From: Tubiluchus corallicola
Lineage: Eukaryota > Priapulida > Priapulimorpha > Priapulimorphida > Tubiluchidae
Direction: 5' to 3'
Length of the DNA stretch: 30,000 bases
NCBI GenBank assembly: GCA_030141605.1
Contig: JAQGDQ010001278.1
Span: 1-30,000, forward strand
In this document: piece by piece, positions 1 through 9,961 of the stretch
How the letters are laid out: every line of letters begins with the position of its first letter
Position numbering within the stretch: the stretch's first letter is position 1
Program-made: the position numbers and the translations under genes
The notes under the pieces: generated by a model
Told to the model about the DNA's origin: nothing
Database searches by the model: none
The model's input: the letters and a program-made list of their open reading frames with translations, nothing else

Positions 1-236
1 CTAGACTCTCGTTACTTTTCTCTCATGAAAAAACTTTAAACAAATGTTAAGGCTGAAGCGTAGCAGCCGCAACTTAAACGTTCAGTATCTAAAATAGCCA
101 CTAAAAATAGTCATTTATTTGTGTAGGACTTAAGGATACAATCCCTGTATGTTCAAAATACGACTGCGTTAGGAGATGCTACTTGTGCCAAATGACATAA
201 ATTGAGAGAAAGGAAAGAACTGGTAAGAAACAAGGA

Positions 237-274
237 GGCAGAGAGAGAGGGGGAGAGAGAGGAGGAGACAGAGA

Positions 275-365
<91 letters not shown>

Positions 366-486
366 AGAGAGGGAAAAGAGAGAGAGACTGAGATGTGAGA
401 GAGAGAGAGAGAGAGAGGGTGGGGGGAGAAACAGAGAGAGAGAAAAGAGAGCGAGACTGAGACTGTGAGAGAGACAGAGAGAGAGA
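237..486. repeat. (GA)n microsatellite, interrupted
   Basis: A pure GA run spans about 276-359. It is flanked by impure GA/GGA-rich sequence to about 486, with purine-rich sequence continuing to about 610. Long reading frames on both strands here (RE- or SL-rich) are artefacts of the dinucleotide repeat. Confidence 0.95.
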
Positions 487-1763
487 TCACTGAGAGCGTG
501 AAAACATGGAAAAATGGAAGGGGACAGACTGACATGAAAGAAAGAAAAGAAGTGCAACAGAAAGCGAGAAGAGAGTAAAGGAAAAGGAAGAGAAAGGAAA
601 AGAGAAATCAGAGCGAAAGTTACAAAGAGACAAAGAGAAATATTAACAAGACATTTTCAGAAGATAAAAAGGACAGTGAGAGAGGGGACATATATATAAA
701 CCGATAACTAATTTTTTGGCTATCAAATCATAGTTTTTATTTATGCATTAAAAAGTGATTTAACTGGATAAAATTAAGAAAACACGCCTTCGCGCATTTC
801 AACTTAGCCTATTGAGTAGCTTAGCCTGGTGTACACTTGCATGATCGTACACATTAATTTATTGATCGCCTGCTTGTTACAACCCAATCTGTTCCGTTGC
901 CAATCCAAGAAACCCAACCAGTCTGCCAAGGAGAATTTAAGGTCATTTCATTTTAACAGGAATTTCTTCTTAAAAATAGTGAGCAGACTTGAGTCCTATG
1001 TGTATTGTAATGTATTGTATTGTACTTGTGCCACACTATTGTGTCTGGATACTTGAAATCTTCTGCATTAGCCTATTTCACACAAGTCATACTGTACATA
1101 GTCATTGTAAGTTACTGCAAGCTTTTTTTTCATATTTTGGTCAAAAATGGATTTTTAATTTTTAATTAATGCATTTCACATATAATTTTGCTTGAAAACC
1201 TATTGTGTGTGTCGTAAAAACCTACAAATTTTTTAACTAAAATGTAATAGCAAGTTAGTGAAAGTAGTTTTTCATGAACTTTTGTAAAATGCAGCAATCG
1301 CTTACGGTACTGAAGGAGTTAATAAGAAACAGGAGTTAATAAGAATAATCTGATTTTGCAGTTTGATTCAGTTCCCTGTTTGAAAGTTGATTTAAATTTC
1401 TGTTTGGCCAGCTTACTTTTCACTTCATTTAATTTGTTTTTTATTATGTTCATTTAATATTATTGTTATTATTTTGCATGTTTTTCTCATTTTGAGTTAT
1501 ACATGGACGATATGACAGCTTGAATTTTGATCATTTTTATATTCATTTGTACCACATTATTTGGCTTTTACTTACAATTGCTTTTTCTTCATCATTTTTA
1601 TCAGGTTCACATGACAGTGGGCTTATACAAGCCTTTGCTTCTCTAGCCCACTGCAGTACAATCATTATTTTATGATAACGATAGTGTATGAAACATAACA
1701 ATTTAATACAGTATGATGTAATAATTTTGATTTCACTGTGTGCTTTATATTGTACTGAATGTG

Positions 1764-1821
<58 letters not shown>
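1764..1821. repeat. (TAA)n microsatellite
   Basis: About 19 uninterrupted ATA/TAA trinucleotides lie in AT-rich DNA. A poly-leucine frame on the minus strand is a by-product. Confidence 0.95.
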
Positions 1822-1824
<3 letters not shown>

Positions 1825-1917
1825 TATAGAATCAAACACACTTTTTATAGATTAACTTCTTAACAACAATGAATGGCACATGATTTCTGGCTTTTTTAAA
1901 AAGTTTTTGAAACTCAC

Positions 1918-2067
1918 CAACGAACTCCACACAATCACGAGAAAAATGAACCTCTTTGGCATTTTTATGAACCGCTGGCCAAACGCAGTCCACTATATTC
2001 CGTTTCTGGTTCCGTTTAAGAACTTGCTTAATCCACTTGAGATTGCAGTCACAAATCAAAGTGTTAC
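1918..2067 (-). CDS. Gene B exon 2: LRRCT (C-terminal LRR cap) exon
   Basis: This is a 150-bp internal exon of the second LRR-Ig gene. The acceptor is CTTTCAG at 2068-2074 and the donor is G|GTGAGT at 1912-1918. Phase is 1 on both sides, so it joins in frame to the first exon ending at 10428. The peptide carries the classic LRR C-terminal cap pattern: LICDC, then DCVWP, then SRDCV, giving four cysteines as CxC...C...C. These normally form two disulfides closing the hydrophobic end of an LRR solenoid outside the cell. The gene A exon at 27514-27657 is a clear paralogue, with the same cysteines, the CDCxLxW core and an FSRDCV ending. It sits 8.4 kb from its upstream exon. The next exon is not in the window. 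The splice prediction is strong; expression is unknown. Confidence 0.85.
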
Positions 2068-2256
2068 CTGAAAGTTACTACCTTTAGTGTTGAGTAAAAT
2101 TGTATATATATATATATAATGTTAAAATAACAATACCACCAATGCAACTGTATATATACGTGTATTCGGCAAAATCTTAGTTTAATGTTGACGTCATTTC
2201 CGACAACTACCACTAACTCTTCGGTCGTACCTAAAAATGTGTATATAGTTTCATTT

Positions 2257-2260
<4 letters not shown>

Positions 2261-2301
<41 letters not shown>

Positions 2302-2585
2302 TAATTAGTTATTTGTCTTTAAAATGGTTCACTCATTATAATAAAATTGAGTAAGCCTCAGCGTAATGTTAAAATAACAACACTGTTCAAGACAAATGCG
2401 TCCAGTGCAGACTAAAAAAACTAAAGTGCAAAACTAAGGCTTAATTATATAGAATAAATGAACATATTTACAAACACAACATTAAAATATTTTTACAAAA
2501 CAATATTACAAAAATAAATTAAATTTTACGTGACATATTTTACACTATATATACCTTTAACATGACACAATTAACAGAAACATGC
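2261..2585 (-). mobile_element. 5'-truncated LINE copy (same family as 11642-15297)
   Basis: The segment from about 2297 to 2585 closely matches the 3' untranslated end of the LINE at about 11672-11950. Shared stretches include TTGTCTT/ATAAAA..GGTTC, the AACACTGTTCAAGACAAATG block and the ACTAAAAAAACTAAAGTGCA block. Both copies end in a TA-rich tail, here the (TA)n run at 2261-2295. Only the last 300 bp or so of the element are present, as expected from incomplete target-primed reverse transcription. It has no coding capacity. Confidence 0.85.
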
Positions 2586-2634
2586 TTTAGATAATTATGC
2601 TTGGTTTTATAGTGGTAGTACGTATGTGAGCGAA

Positions 2635-2750
2635 GTGTGTAGCTGTTTATGGACGTTTGAGTAATGGCAAAGCTATAAGACTTTGGTTAGGAAATAACAC
2701 TTTTATTAAGTAACATCACAATATAATAAGTTAAATAGCAATGCCAAAAG
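2635..2750. repeat. 116-bp direct repeat, copy 1
   Basis: It begins GTGTGTAGCTGTTTATGG and ends AATGCCAAAAG. It recurs nearly identically at 3189-3304, with only a few differences near the AAGTTAAAT/AAGATGCAT position. The copies lack TG...CA ends, so they do not look like LTRs. Confidence 0.9.
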
Positions 2751-2823
2751 TTACTGAAAGTTACTGTGCTGATTTAAACTTGTATTGCCCCCTCTTTTCT
2801 GTTATAAATTGGTTTCCTTTTAC

Positions 2824-2841
2824 ACAGGTCATGTGACCTGT
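2824..2841. promoter_or_regulatory. Perfect inverted repeat containing AGGTCA half-sites
   Basis: ACAGGTCA-TG-TGACCTGT has 8-bp perfect arms with a 2-bp spacer. AGGTCA is the nuclear-receptor half-site, and here two sit head to head with a spacing of two. Binding is only a possibility because the motif lies deep in an intron. Confidence 0.3.
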
Positions 2842-3188
2842 ACACTTACCTGTAGATTGGAGGAACTCAGGTATTCACACACTGCAGTTACAGATTGTTT
2901 AGCGTCATTCATTGATTCGTTGTTATAATTTCATAATTACACTTATAGAAGATCACCATGTAAGTTGATTTATTAATTTCTTAAATCTTGAACCTTTGTT
3001 TATTAAAAAGGCTAGAGATTAGATTTTATAATTTGCGTAAAAGTTTGTTAAAGTTAATTAGATCAATTTGGTTTGGATTTCGCCGTAAAATTGAACAAAA
3101 TTATAAAAATTATCTTACTTGTTTTCAGATTAAATGATACAAGTTACACAATTATTGTTGGAGATTTTTTATAAAAAGGTAGCACAAT

Positions 3189-3304
3189 GTGTGTAGCTGT
3201 TTATGGACGTTTGAGTAATGGCAAAGCTATAAGACTTTGGTTAGGAAATAACACATTTATTAAGTAACATCACAATATAATAAGATGCATAGCAATGCCA
3301 AAAG
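3189..3304. repeat. 116-bp direct repeat, copy 2
   Basis: This is the near-identical partner of 2635-2750, 438 bp downstream in the same orientation. The sequences flanking the two copies differ. Confidence 0.9.
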
Positions 3305-3605
3305 CCGCCTTATCTCTTTGACTTCCTCGGCCTGACTCCTCAGTCTGGAAGCCCTGTGGCGGGTGGCTTCGCAGCATCCTTGCCAGGCTGCGTGCGCAGT
3401 CTGACAAAATGGGCAATTCCTTATTTGGAAGTCTGACGAATGAGCAGTCACGTGACGCCGCAAACTAATTTCCTTATTTGGGTCTGACTCTATGAATACT
3501 GTTCGTAGCATAATTAGCTGACATTTAACATATTTTAATAGAGTCTCTTTACTTGTTGAAAGAAATACTGCACATGAAACTACGTGAGTGATTTGAAATA
3601 AACTT
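3305..3605. other. GC-richer block without an assignable gene
   Basis: About 3305-3480 is noticeably richer in GC than its surroundings. It carries two imperfect copies of a CCAAATAAGGAA-type segment (minus strand) and a GTCACGTGAC palindrome. An open minus-strand frame covers it, but no usable donor or acceptor pair brackets it and I recognise no domain. It may be an old repeat. Confidence 0.3.
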
Positions 3606-3990
3606 GTGAAAGTTATGTTTGAGGTTGTGGTTGAACACTTTGTTGCAAAAGAATAAACAATTATACTACATATCTGCACAAAACTGAAAACGTTTATTAG
3701 ACTACATACACATATGTACAATGACTGCTACACTGAACACTGAGAACAAGAGTGTCCTGCACTGAGAGTGAGACAGTGGCTAGAAGTAAAATCCAGCCAG
3801 CATATATAAGTAGAGTTAACTATGCAAACTTGGCTTTGCAAAAACCATTATAGTAAAACAGGGAAAGATCCAGTGAGTATGCATATTCACTGGACCGAAC
3901 AATTATACTAGGGGTGAGTTTAGCTAGTAAAAATGTAAAGGGATTAGTTAATAGATGGCAGCACCTAAAATATACAGTTACAACTTCCAC
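3606..3990. repeat. Dispersed ~400-bp repeat, copy 1
   Basis: This is homologous in the same orientation to about 8614-9020. Shared landmarks, in order, are TGTGAAAGTxATG, GTTTATTA, CACTGAACACTGAGA, CAxAAAAACCATTA, ATTCACTGGACC, CAATTATACTxGGGG, ATAGATGGCAGCACC and CAACTTCCA. The copies differ at many sites, so the family is older than the LTR element nearby. No coding sequence was seen. Confidence 0.8.
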
Positions 3991-4158
3991 AAAACTATTA
4001 AATTAGCTGCAGCACAGAATGTCGAAAGGCGTGTCACACTGATGTATTTTGTTTTGTTTTGTTTTGTGAGCATCTTTGGTATGTTGTGCATAAGAAATTT
4101 TTTTGCTATGCCTTTGATAGTCGTATATATTAATTCTACTGGTATGTATATTATATAT

Positions 4159-4510
4159 TGTAACGGACCCGGGTCCTTTTCAGGCGCCGATCCGTCTCCT
4201 CAGAATGTATCGAGCGGCATACAAGTTATGAAAGTACTACGGCAGACGAGAAAAGTAAAAAGATACGGAATGCGAGTGTAAATTTAACTTTATTGCACAA
4301 CCGGTAACTCCAAAAGAATGACATGTGAACAGACTTTTGTATAAAAATCAGCAAACCTACAGCAATCACCTTTACAGACAGAAAGGCCAGGTTGGATTCG
4401 TCAAATTACGGCATGCATTCTGTTTTATACAGGTACATTTGCATTACTGGGCTTCTCGACTATACCCATTACTAACATTATGGGGTTAGTCAAAACCCGT
4501 CTTCGTAACA
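4159..4510 (-). repeat. Left LTR (3' LTR of the minus-strand element)
   Basis: 352 bp, TGTAACGGACCC...TTCGTAACA. It differs from the right LTR at CCC/TCC near the start, at GGATTC/GGAATC, and at GCATTAC/GCGTTAC. Confidence 0.92.
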
Positions 4511-4527
4511 CTACCCCCTCCTCAATT
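4511..4527 (-). promoter_or_regulatory. Polypurine tract
   Basis: Read on the minus strand this is AATTGAGGAGGGGGTAG, directly touching the LTR. That is the standard position for second-strand priming in LTR retrotransposons, and it fixes the element's orientation. Confidence 0.75.
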
Positions 4528-5420
4528 TCCATTTGTCCACAAATGAGTTACAGCAAATGCAAATGCAATTAAATTTTACTCTAGTTGGGTTGCAAATGCA
4601 ATTAAATTTTTCAAAATTGTAAATAGCACTAGTACAAATATGTAAAAAGGCCAAATATGTCGTCCCGGCTTTAGCAAATCTATCCAGGTTTATGACAGCA
4701 TAAAACTGAAAACGGTGAGTTGATCCTTTTTCCTGTGGAAACAGATCAATGATCCACTTCTTGTGAGTGCAGTGTAGCGCCATCTAGCGAGACTGTCCCA
4801 AAAACAATACAGTCAGTCTTTAAACAGAAATCAGTCTTTGCACATCACGCTATCGGCAAAACAGGCCTTGAAACGAAAAAGCATTCTACTAGTTACTTCC
4901 GAGGCACTGAGACAACCTCTATGATGTGGTACATTGAACAGTCTATAGAAGTTCTCCTGGGGCGTCGGTAGGGATTCGAACCATCTGTCTGCCCGGTGAA
5001 ATAAAGTAGTTGCGATACTTGCGAAGGTGTAGGGTACTCCAGCCATGTGCTACAACGGTATTGTACTCCTAGCCATAAACCATGTCTTTCACGGTACTCC
5101 ATAATAGACTCGTGTCCGTCATAATAGACTCGTGTAGCAATCGAAGTTTCGAACTTGGCTTCCCTGAGTGAACGAAATAGGCATACTGACAAGCTTACTG
5201 CAACAGACTCGGCACATAAAGAGGAATAAAGACGAAACAAATTTACAAACAAGGTACTGCTGTACAACAACAACAGCAAAGTAGAGAAAAACGATTAATC
5301 TTTTAAACTGCTTCAACGTTCTGGCTTCGCAAAAGCTACCGAAAACCGGTTCAACTTTGACCACGAGCATCAAGTGTTCACAACTGCATAATCTTAGCTA
5401 ACTGAACACAACAGAGCCCT

Positions 5421-5985
5421 GTGTTGAAAAGCGTGTTCTGGCATCCTAGCCATTACGGAACACTAAACTACCATTTAAAAACAGTGTTCTGGCATCCTAG
5501 CCATTACGGAACACTAAACTACCATTTAAAAACAGTGTTCTGGCATCCTAGCCATTACGGAACACTAAACTACCATTTAAAAACAGTGTTCTGGCATCCT
5601 AGCTATTACGGAACACTAAACTACCATTTAAAAACAGTGTTCTGGCATCCTAGCCATTACGGAACACTAAACTACCATTTAAAAACAGTGTTCTGGCATC
5701 CTAGCTATTACGGAACACTAAACTACCATTTAAAAACAGTGTTCTGGCATCCTAGCCATTACGGAACACTAAACTACCATTTAAAAACAGTGTTCTGGCA
5801 TCCTAGCCATTACGGAACACTAAACTACCATTTAAAAACAGTGTTCTGGCAACCTAGCCATTACGGAACACTAAACTACCATTTAAAAACAGTGTTCTGG
5901 CATCCTAGCCATTACGGAACACTAAACTACCATTTAAAAACAGTGTTCTGGCATCCTAGCCATTACGGAACACTAAACTACGGTG
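5421..5985. repeat. 51-bp minisatellite, ~11 copies, inside the LTR element
   Basis: The unit contains GTGTTCTGGCATCCTAGCC, ATTACGGAACACTAAACT and ACCATTTAAAAACA. There are about eleven head-to-tail copies with only scattered point changes (for example TAGCTATT for TAGCCATT, and GGCAACC for GGCATCC). Because 51 is a multiple of three, a plus-strand frame stays open with a 17-residue periodic peptide. That frame is antisense to the element and I regard it as non-coding. The near-identity of units points to recent expansion or homogenisation. Confidence 0.95.
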
Positions 5986-6279
5986 ACTCGCTATACATGC
6001 AAAGTCACAAAATGGCTGTACGTCTCCTAATCCTAAATACAGGATAATATCGCCTCATTGGGAACTCGATAAAAACATAGAACTGTTTAAGCTAAGGCCG
6101 ATGCTGCATGTCGCATAAAGGCCGTTCAATTGCCTTTCAACATAAAAGGTAAAAACACGAAACTGTCTACAAAAACACAAAAAACACGCCGAGTAGTACA
6201 GACAAGCTGTCTGCCTAAAGCAAAATGCAGCACTCACCAAACCCAATAATGTCGATCCATTCCAGGCGGCAATTTCGGA

Positions 6280-6297
6280 TCCCACTTATGTGCACCA
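6280..6297 (-). promoter_or_regulatory. Candidate primer binding site
   Basis: On the minus strand, one base after the 5' LTR, the sequence reads TGGTGCACATAAGTGGGA. TGG at this spot is typical of a site complementary to a tRNA 3' end (CCA). I cannot name the tRNA from the sequence. Confidence 0.45.
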
Positions 6298-6298
6298 G

Positions 6299-6650
6299 TG
6301 TAACGGATCCGGGTCCTTTTCAGGCGCCGATCCGTCTCCTCAGAATGTATCGAGCGGCATACAAGTTATGAAAGTACTACGGCAGACGAGAAAAGTAAAA
6401 AGATACGGAATGCGAGTGTAAATTTAACTTTATTGCACAACCGGTAACTCCAAAAGAATGACATGTGAACAGACTTTTGTATAAAAATCAGCAAACCTAC
6501 AGCAATCACCTTTACAGACAGAAAGGCCAGGTTGGAATCGTCAAATTACGGCATGCATTCTGTTTTATACAGGTACATTTGCGTTACTGGGCTTCTCGAC
6601 TATACCCATTACTAACATTATGGGGTTAGTCAAAACCCGTCTTCGTAACA
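6299..6650 (-). repeat. Right LTR (5' LTR of the minus-strand element)
   Basis: 352 bp, the same length and ends as the left LTR and nearly identical to it. Confidence 0.92.
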
Positions 6651-6654
6651 ATAT

Positions 6655-7454
6655 TATATAAGATTCGACGCTACAGCTTCGAGGGCGGCACCATTAGCGG
6701 CGATCTATACATCAAACGAAAGGTCTCGATCTAGTGTCGTGGCATTGGGGGTTTATTTTTCGAATTGCGCCCGCCAGTAGGGACGGGGGGGGGGGCGAAA
6801 AACCTCCCAAAATTGCCATTTTTCGGCCGTTTTTTTGCAAAACTTATTCCTCTTGTTTCTGAAGAACTGGAACGGGCTGGGGACGATGCTGGCTATGGAT
6901 AGATAGCCCGTTCAGCAGTGGGTGTAGCAGAATTTAGAATTCGCGAGAGGTCCTCGGTGTCCTGTAACGGACGTTTTCCAAGACAAACTCCCGATTTTTG
7001 CCTGGTGGGACTCTCGGAAGGAGATGTACAGCTCTTTAGAAAGAGGAGGAACAGGGCTATACGATAGTGTGAGCTATATTTTAGGACAGGTCCACCAAGA
7101 GAAGTATCGACGAGTTAATTAGATGTTAATTAGATTCACATGTTTGCTTGGAAAACTGCTGACGCAAAGCCATTGTTGTGACGTCATCCATTATTCTCTG
7201 TCTAGAACTTTAAATCAGTAAAAGCTGCTACTGGCTTTGTGTTAGGCAAATAAACGAACACTAGGTAGGATGTTCGGTGATTATTGATTGTAGGTGTATT
7301 GATACGCAAAATTTTTTGCGGGGCCTTTGCTAGTCTTTTTATTACTTTTCCTACTTTAGCATTAATTAAAGTTGCCTATAGTTTCAAGACCAATATGTAA
7401 CTTGAAATGTGTTAAAAATAAGCTACTGTCTAGAAGAACAATTTTTGTCAATAG
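6655..7454. other. Non-coding stretch with a GC-rich block
   Basis: About 6660-7090 is GC-richer than the local background. It includes a run of about 11 G at 6784-6794 and many CG dinucleotides. No convincing ORF, tRNA or known repeat was recognised. A TGACGTCA palindrome lies at 7179-7186. The remainder is AT-rich unique sequence. Confidence 0.4.
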
Positions 7455-7845
<391 letters not shown>

Positions 7846-8530
7846 TTGTCACTTACATGCACTGACAAATAAACATAAATAATGCAATAATCGATAATAC
7901 AGTAATAATCGATGCCCTACAATAGGTTAATATATATGAACAATGACACAGAGAGCAATGTTAGTTATATGTCTATAATTTAATTCAGAGTGAAGCCTGG
8001 AATATCTACTTCCTGTTTAATGTTGACCAATAAGGATCATGAGCAACGTAATCCTGGGGGTGGGGTGGGGGGTGGGGGGTCGACATAGTTAATTTATAAC
8101 ATGGGTTACTAAGCAACCTACCAAAATTCGAATTTAAATCCTTGAACGCACATCAATGATTGTAAACTCTTTTTTGACGTCTTGCTACAAGCTAATGTGG
8201 TCTAAACTTTCTCGACTCTTTGTTAGACCACCAGATGGAGCATTGCAAAATCTGTTACTAGATCAGTCACTGTGCCTTTGCTGTGTGAATTCCTTCAATT
8301 TTATGCTAATTTATTTAATTTTCTGTTGTATCTTTGCGTTTTAAAGAAACGTGACTGAAGAAACTACTAGTTTTGTTTGTGTAGAAATGAAAGCTGCGAT
8401 CACGTGACGCACGTGGTATTCTAGGTAGTAATTTTTTTCGTTCTAAGGCCTATAGATCATTTTGTAACACCATGTGCTGCCGTTGTCGTTGCTGCTGCCT
8501 TATATTAGCTCAAAGACAACGTTATTTTAA
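7846..8530. other. Unique intron sequence with a G-quadruplex motif
   Basis: No exon was seen. It contains a G-rich tract (8056-8079), a CACGTG-containing segment near 8402-8414, and otherwise ordinary AT-rich sequence. Confidence 0.5.
8056..8079 (+). other. G-quadruplex motif
   Basis: Four runs of 4-6 G are separated by single T residues (G5-T-G4-T-G6-T-G6). Very short loops like these are predicted to fold into a stable parallel quadruplex. Confidence 0.7.
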
Positions 8531-8531
8531 A

Positions 8532-9148
8532 GGTACGACTCTACGTGTGCGTAATGCGTGATGCGTGATGCGTGATGCGTATACAACAGTTTATATTTAA
8601 GCACTTTAAGTGTTTGTGAAAGTCATGCTTGAAGTTGTTGATATGTTATGATTGAGTTTAGGCACAGAAGTATGAATAGGAATAAAAAATCTATAATACA
8701 TGTTTGCACTGCACACAACAGAAAAGTGTTTATTAAAACTACAGAAACATGAGTAGCATGACTGCTGCACTGAACACTGAGAGTGAGAGAGAGAGTGACT
8801 AGAAAGCAAAACCAGTCAGTACATATAGGTATAGGTGACCTATGCAGACTTGTGCAGGCTTCACAAAAACCATTAATTTAAAATAGGGAGAGAACCAGTG
8901 AATATACATTCACTGGACCATACAATTATACTGGGGGTAAGGCAGCTATTAGAATGTATCAGGATTAGCCCATAGATGGCAGCACCTAATTAAAATGTAC
9001 AATTCCAACTTCCATAGTATTTCCATGGGTACGTAATGCGCAATCCGTGATGCGTGATGAATGATATGCACTCGAAAGTGGTGGCTATCGTATAAATACG
9101 CATTACGCATTGCGGATCATGCATTATGCGCACGCAGAATCGTAGTTG
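8532..9148. mobile_element. MITE with GCGTAATGCGT-type subterminal repeats, copy 1 (interrupted)
   Basis: The left end TACGACTCTACGTGTGCG is mirrored by CGCACGCAGAATCGTA at the right end (imperfect terminal inverted repeats). Inside are many GCGTAATGCGT/GCGTGATGCGT units and their reverse complements. A related element lies at 16386-16862. In that copy TATACAACAG is followed after only about 25 bp by TTTCCATGxGTACGTAA; here the same two landmarks are split by the ~400-bp dispersed repeat, so that repeat inserted into this MITE. No transposase is encoded. Confidence 0.65.
8614..9020. repeat. Dispersed ~400-bp repeat, copy 2, nested in the MITE
   Basis: Homologous to 3606-3990 in the same orientation. 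It interrupts the MITE between its TATACAACAG and TTTCCATG landmarks. Confidence 0.75.
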
Positions 9149-9267
9149 TTTGTTTATGAAAATGAGCTGTAACTGACTCTTTCAGCCATAAATAATGTAA
9201 TAGCTGAGAATATGTCATTTCACGGTTTCAAGGTTCAAAAGGTTCAAAGGTTAAGTGCCTCAGGCCA

Positions 9268-9955
9268 AGCTATTGTAATAGCAACAGTTTTGTCAGGTAG
9301 CTACATTCTTTCCACGTTGATTTTTCTCGTTCCTATGCACGATCCTACTAGTGAATCATTCCACGTATTTACTAGTGCACGATTACGTAGAGCCAATCAA
9401 ACAACTGAAAACACCAAACAGACGGTTTTGCTTTACCCACATGTCACAAGGCAGTTGTAGTTAAGATCCATCAGTGTTCATGCAATGCTTAAGGCAGCAC
9501 AACTGAAATGGGCTGACCATGTTCGACGTATGGAAGATCACAGACTGCGAGCTGAAAGAAGGGAAACGGTCAGTTGGAGGGCAACGGCAAAGATGCAAAG
9601 ACACCCTCAAAGCCAGCCTGAAAGAATGCAACATCAATGTCGACTCCTGGGAAGATGTGGCACAGGAGAGATCACGTTGGCGGTCCCTCATCAAATCGGG
9701 AGTGACCAACAAATAGGCAGGAGAAAAGACAGGCCTATCAAGGTACACCTTTCACATGTCCTCATTGCAGGAGGAGGTTCTCAGCAAGAATCGGGCTTAT
9801 AAGCCACCTCTGTACCCAACCTACGATGTCAGAATGAAGTCATGGTCCTCTTCGACTATGAAGGACGAACAACAACAACAACAACGTTGCTGGGTTACTC
9901 TTGACCATTGTCCTGCAGCAACTGCTCATGCGCACAACGAACCTGCGAAATGACT
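9268..9955. repeat. Dispersed repeat (copy also at 25769-26032), split by a LINE relic
   Basis: 9268-9466 plus 9884-9955 align in order with 25769-26032. Shared landmarks are GCTATTGTAATAGxAACAGTTTT, TTGCTTTAxCCACATGTCAC, GxAGTTAAGA and CAGCAACTG..C..GCGCA. The second copy lacks the 9472-9883 segment, showing that this segment inserted later. Confidence 0.75.
9472..9883 (+). pseudogene. Decayed 3' end of a LINE (reverse transcriptase C-terminal region)
   Basis: Translated pieces match a widespread LINE tail region. LKAAQLKWADHVRRMEDHRL (an RxxRWxGHVxRM-type motif) is followed, after a frame change near 9550, by GELKEGKRSVGGQRQRCKDT and a DSWEDVAQERSRWRSLI motif. After another break near 9716 comes CPHCRRRFSARIGLISHL, a C2H2-type zinc finger whose last histidine is lost. 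The tail ends GAAGGACGAACAACAACAAC, a (CAA)n terminus at about 9868-9883. Two frame breaks and a missing upstream polymerase domain show it is a 5'-truncated, dead copy. It sits inside an older dispersed repeat within gene B intron 1. Confidence 0.85.
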
Positions 9956-9961
9956 TATTAA

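Larger units (their letters stand above)
1..1917. other. Non-coding flank of gene B (beyond its LRRCT exon)
   Basis: I find no convincing exon here. The stretch holds a purine-rich GA block (about 202-610), AT-rich unique sequence, and a TAA microsatellite. Because gene B runs on the minus strand and its LRRCT exon ends at 1918 with a clear donor, this is most likely the next intron of gene B. The Ig exon expected next was not seen and may lie beyond the left edge. One short open stretch at about 1573-1647 has splice-like ends but the wrong phase, and is listed under rejected items. Confidence 0.5.
4159..6650 (-). mobile_element. Small non-autonomous LTR retrotransposon (TRIM/LARD-like)
   Basis: Two direct 352-bp terminal repeats (4159-4510 and 6299-6650) differ at only three positions that I counted. 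They start TGTAACGGA and end CGTAACA (TG...CA). A four-base ATAT direct repeat flanks the element (4155-4158 and 6651-6654). A polypurine tract next to the left LTR and a primer-binding-like TGG site next to the right LTR both place the element on the minus strand. The 1.8 kb interior has no recognisable gag, protease, reverse transcriptase or integrase. Instead it contains a 51-bp minisatellite. It must therefore have been mobilised by enzymes supplied elsewhere. The near-identical LTRs suggest a recent insertion. Confidence 0.9.

Noticed and set aside
153-557. Long frames rich in Ser/Leu or Arg/Glu on both strands
   Set aside because: They are translations of the GA microsatellite and disappear without it.
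829-1056. 75-codon plus-strand frame
   Set aside because: No splice context, no domain, and composition like the surrounding AT-rich intron.
1573-1647. 75-bp minus-strand stretch between CTGCAG and ATT|GTAAGT
   Set aside because: It is open only in phase 0, whereas the preceding LRRCT exon ends in phase 1. The acceptor lacks a pyrimidine tract, and the phase 1 reading meets a stop at once.
3260-3721. 153-codon minus-strand frame with a cysteine-rich, charged middle
   Set aside because: The frame overlaps the 116-bp repeat and the 400-bp repeat at its ends. The middle has no donor/acceptor pair and no recognisable domain.
4960-4990. tRNA-like B box (GGTTCGAATCC on the minus strand) inside the LTR element
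   Set aside because: The T-stem pairs poorly and no convincing A box or anticodon arm could be built. It is kept only as a possible degenerate tRNA-derived piece.
5421-6047. Plus-strand 208-codon periodic protein, or a CRISPR-like array
   Set aside because: It is a head-to-tail 51-bp minisatellite without variable spacers, inside and antisense to an LTR element. Frame openness follows from 51 being divisible by three.
9212-9460. 82-codon plus-strand frame
   Set aside because: It lies in a dispersed repeat that is not open in its other copy at 25769-26032.
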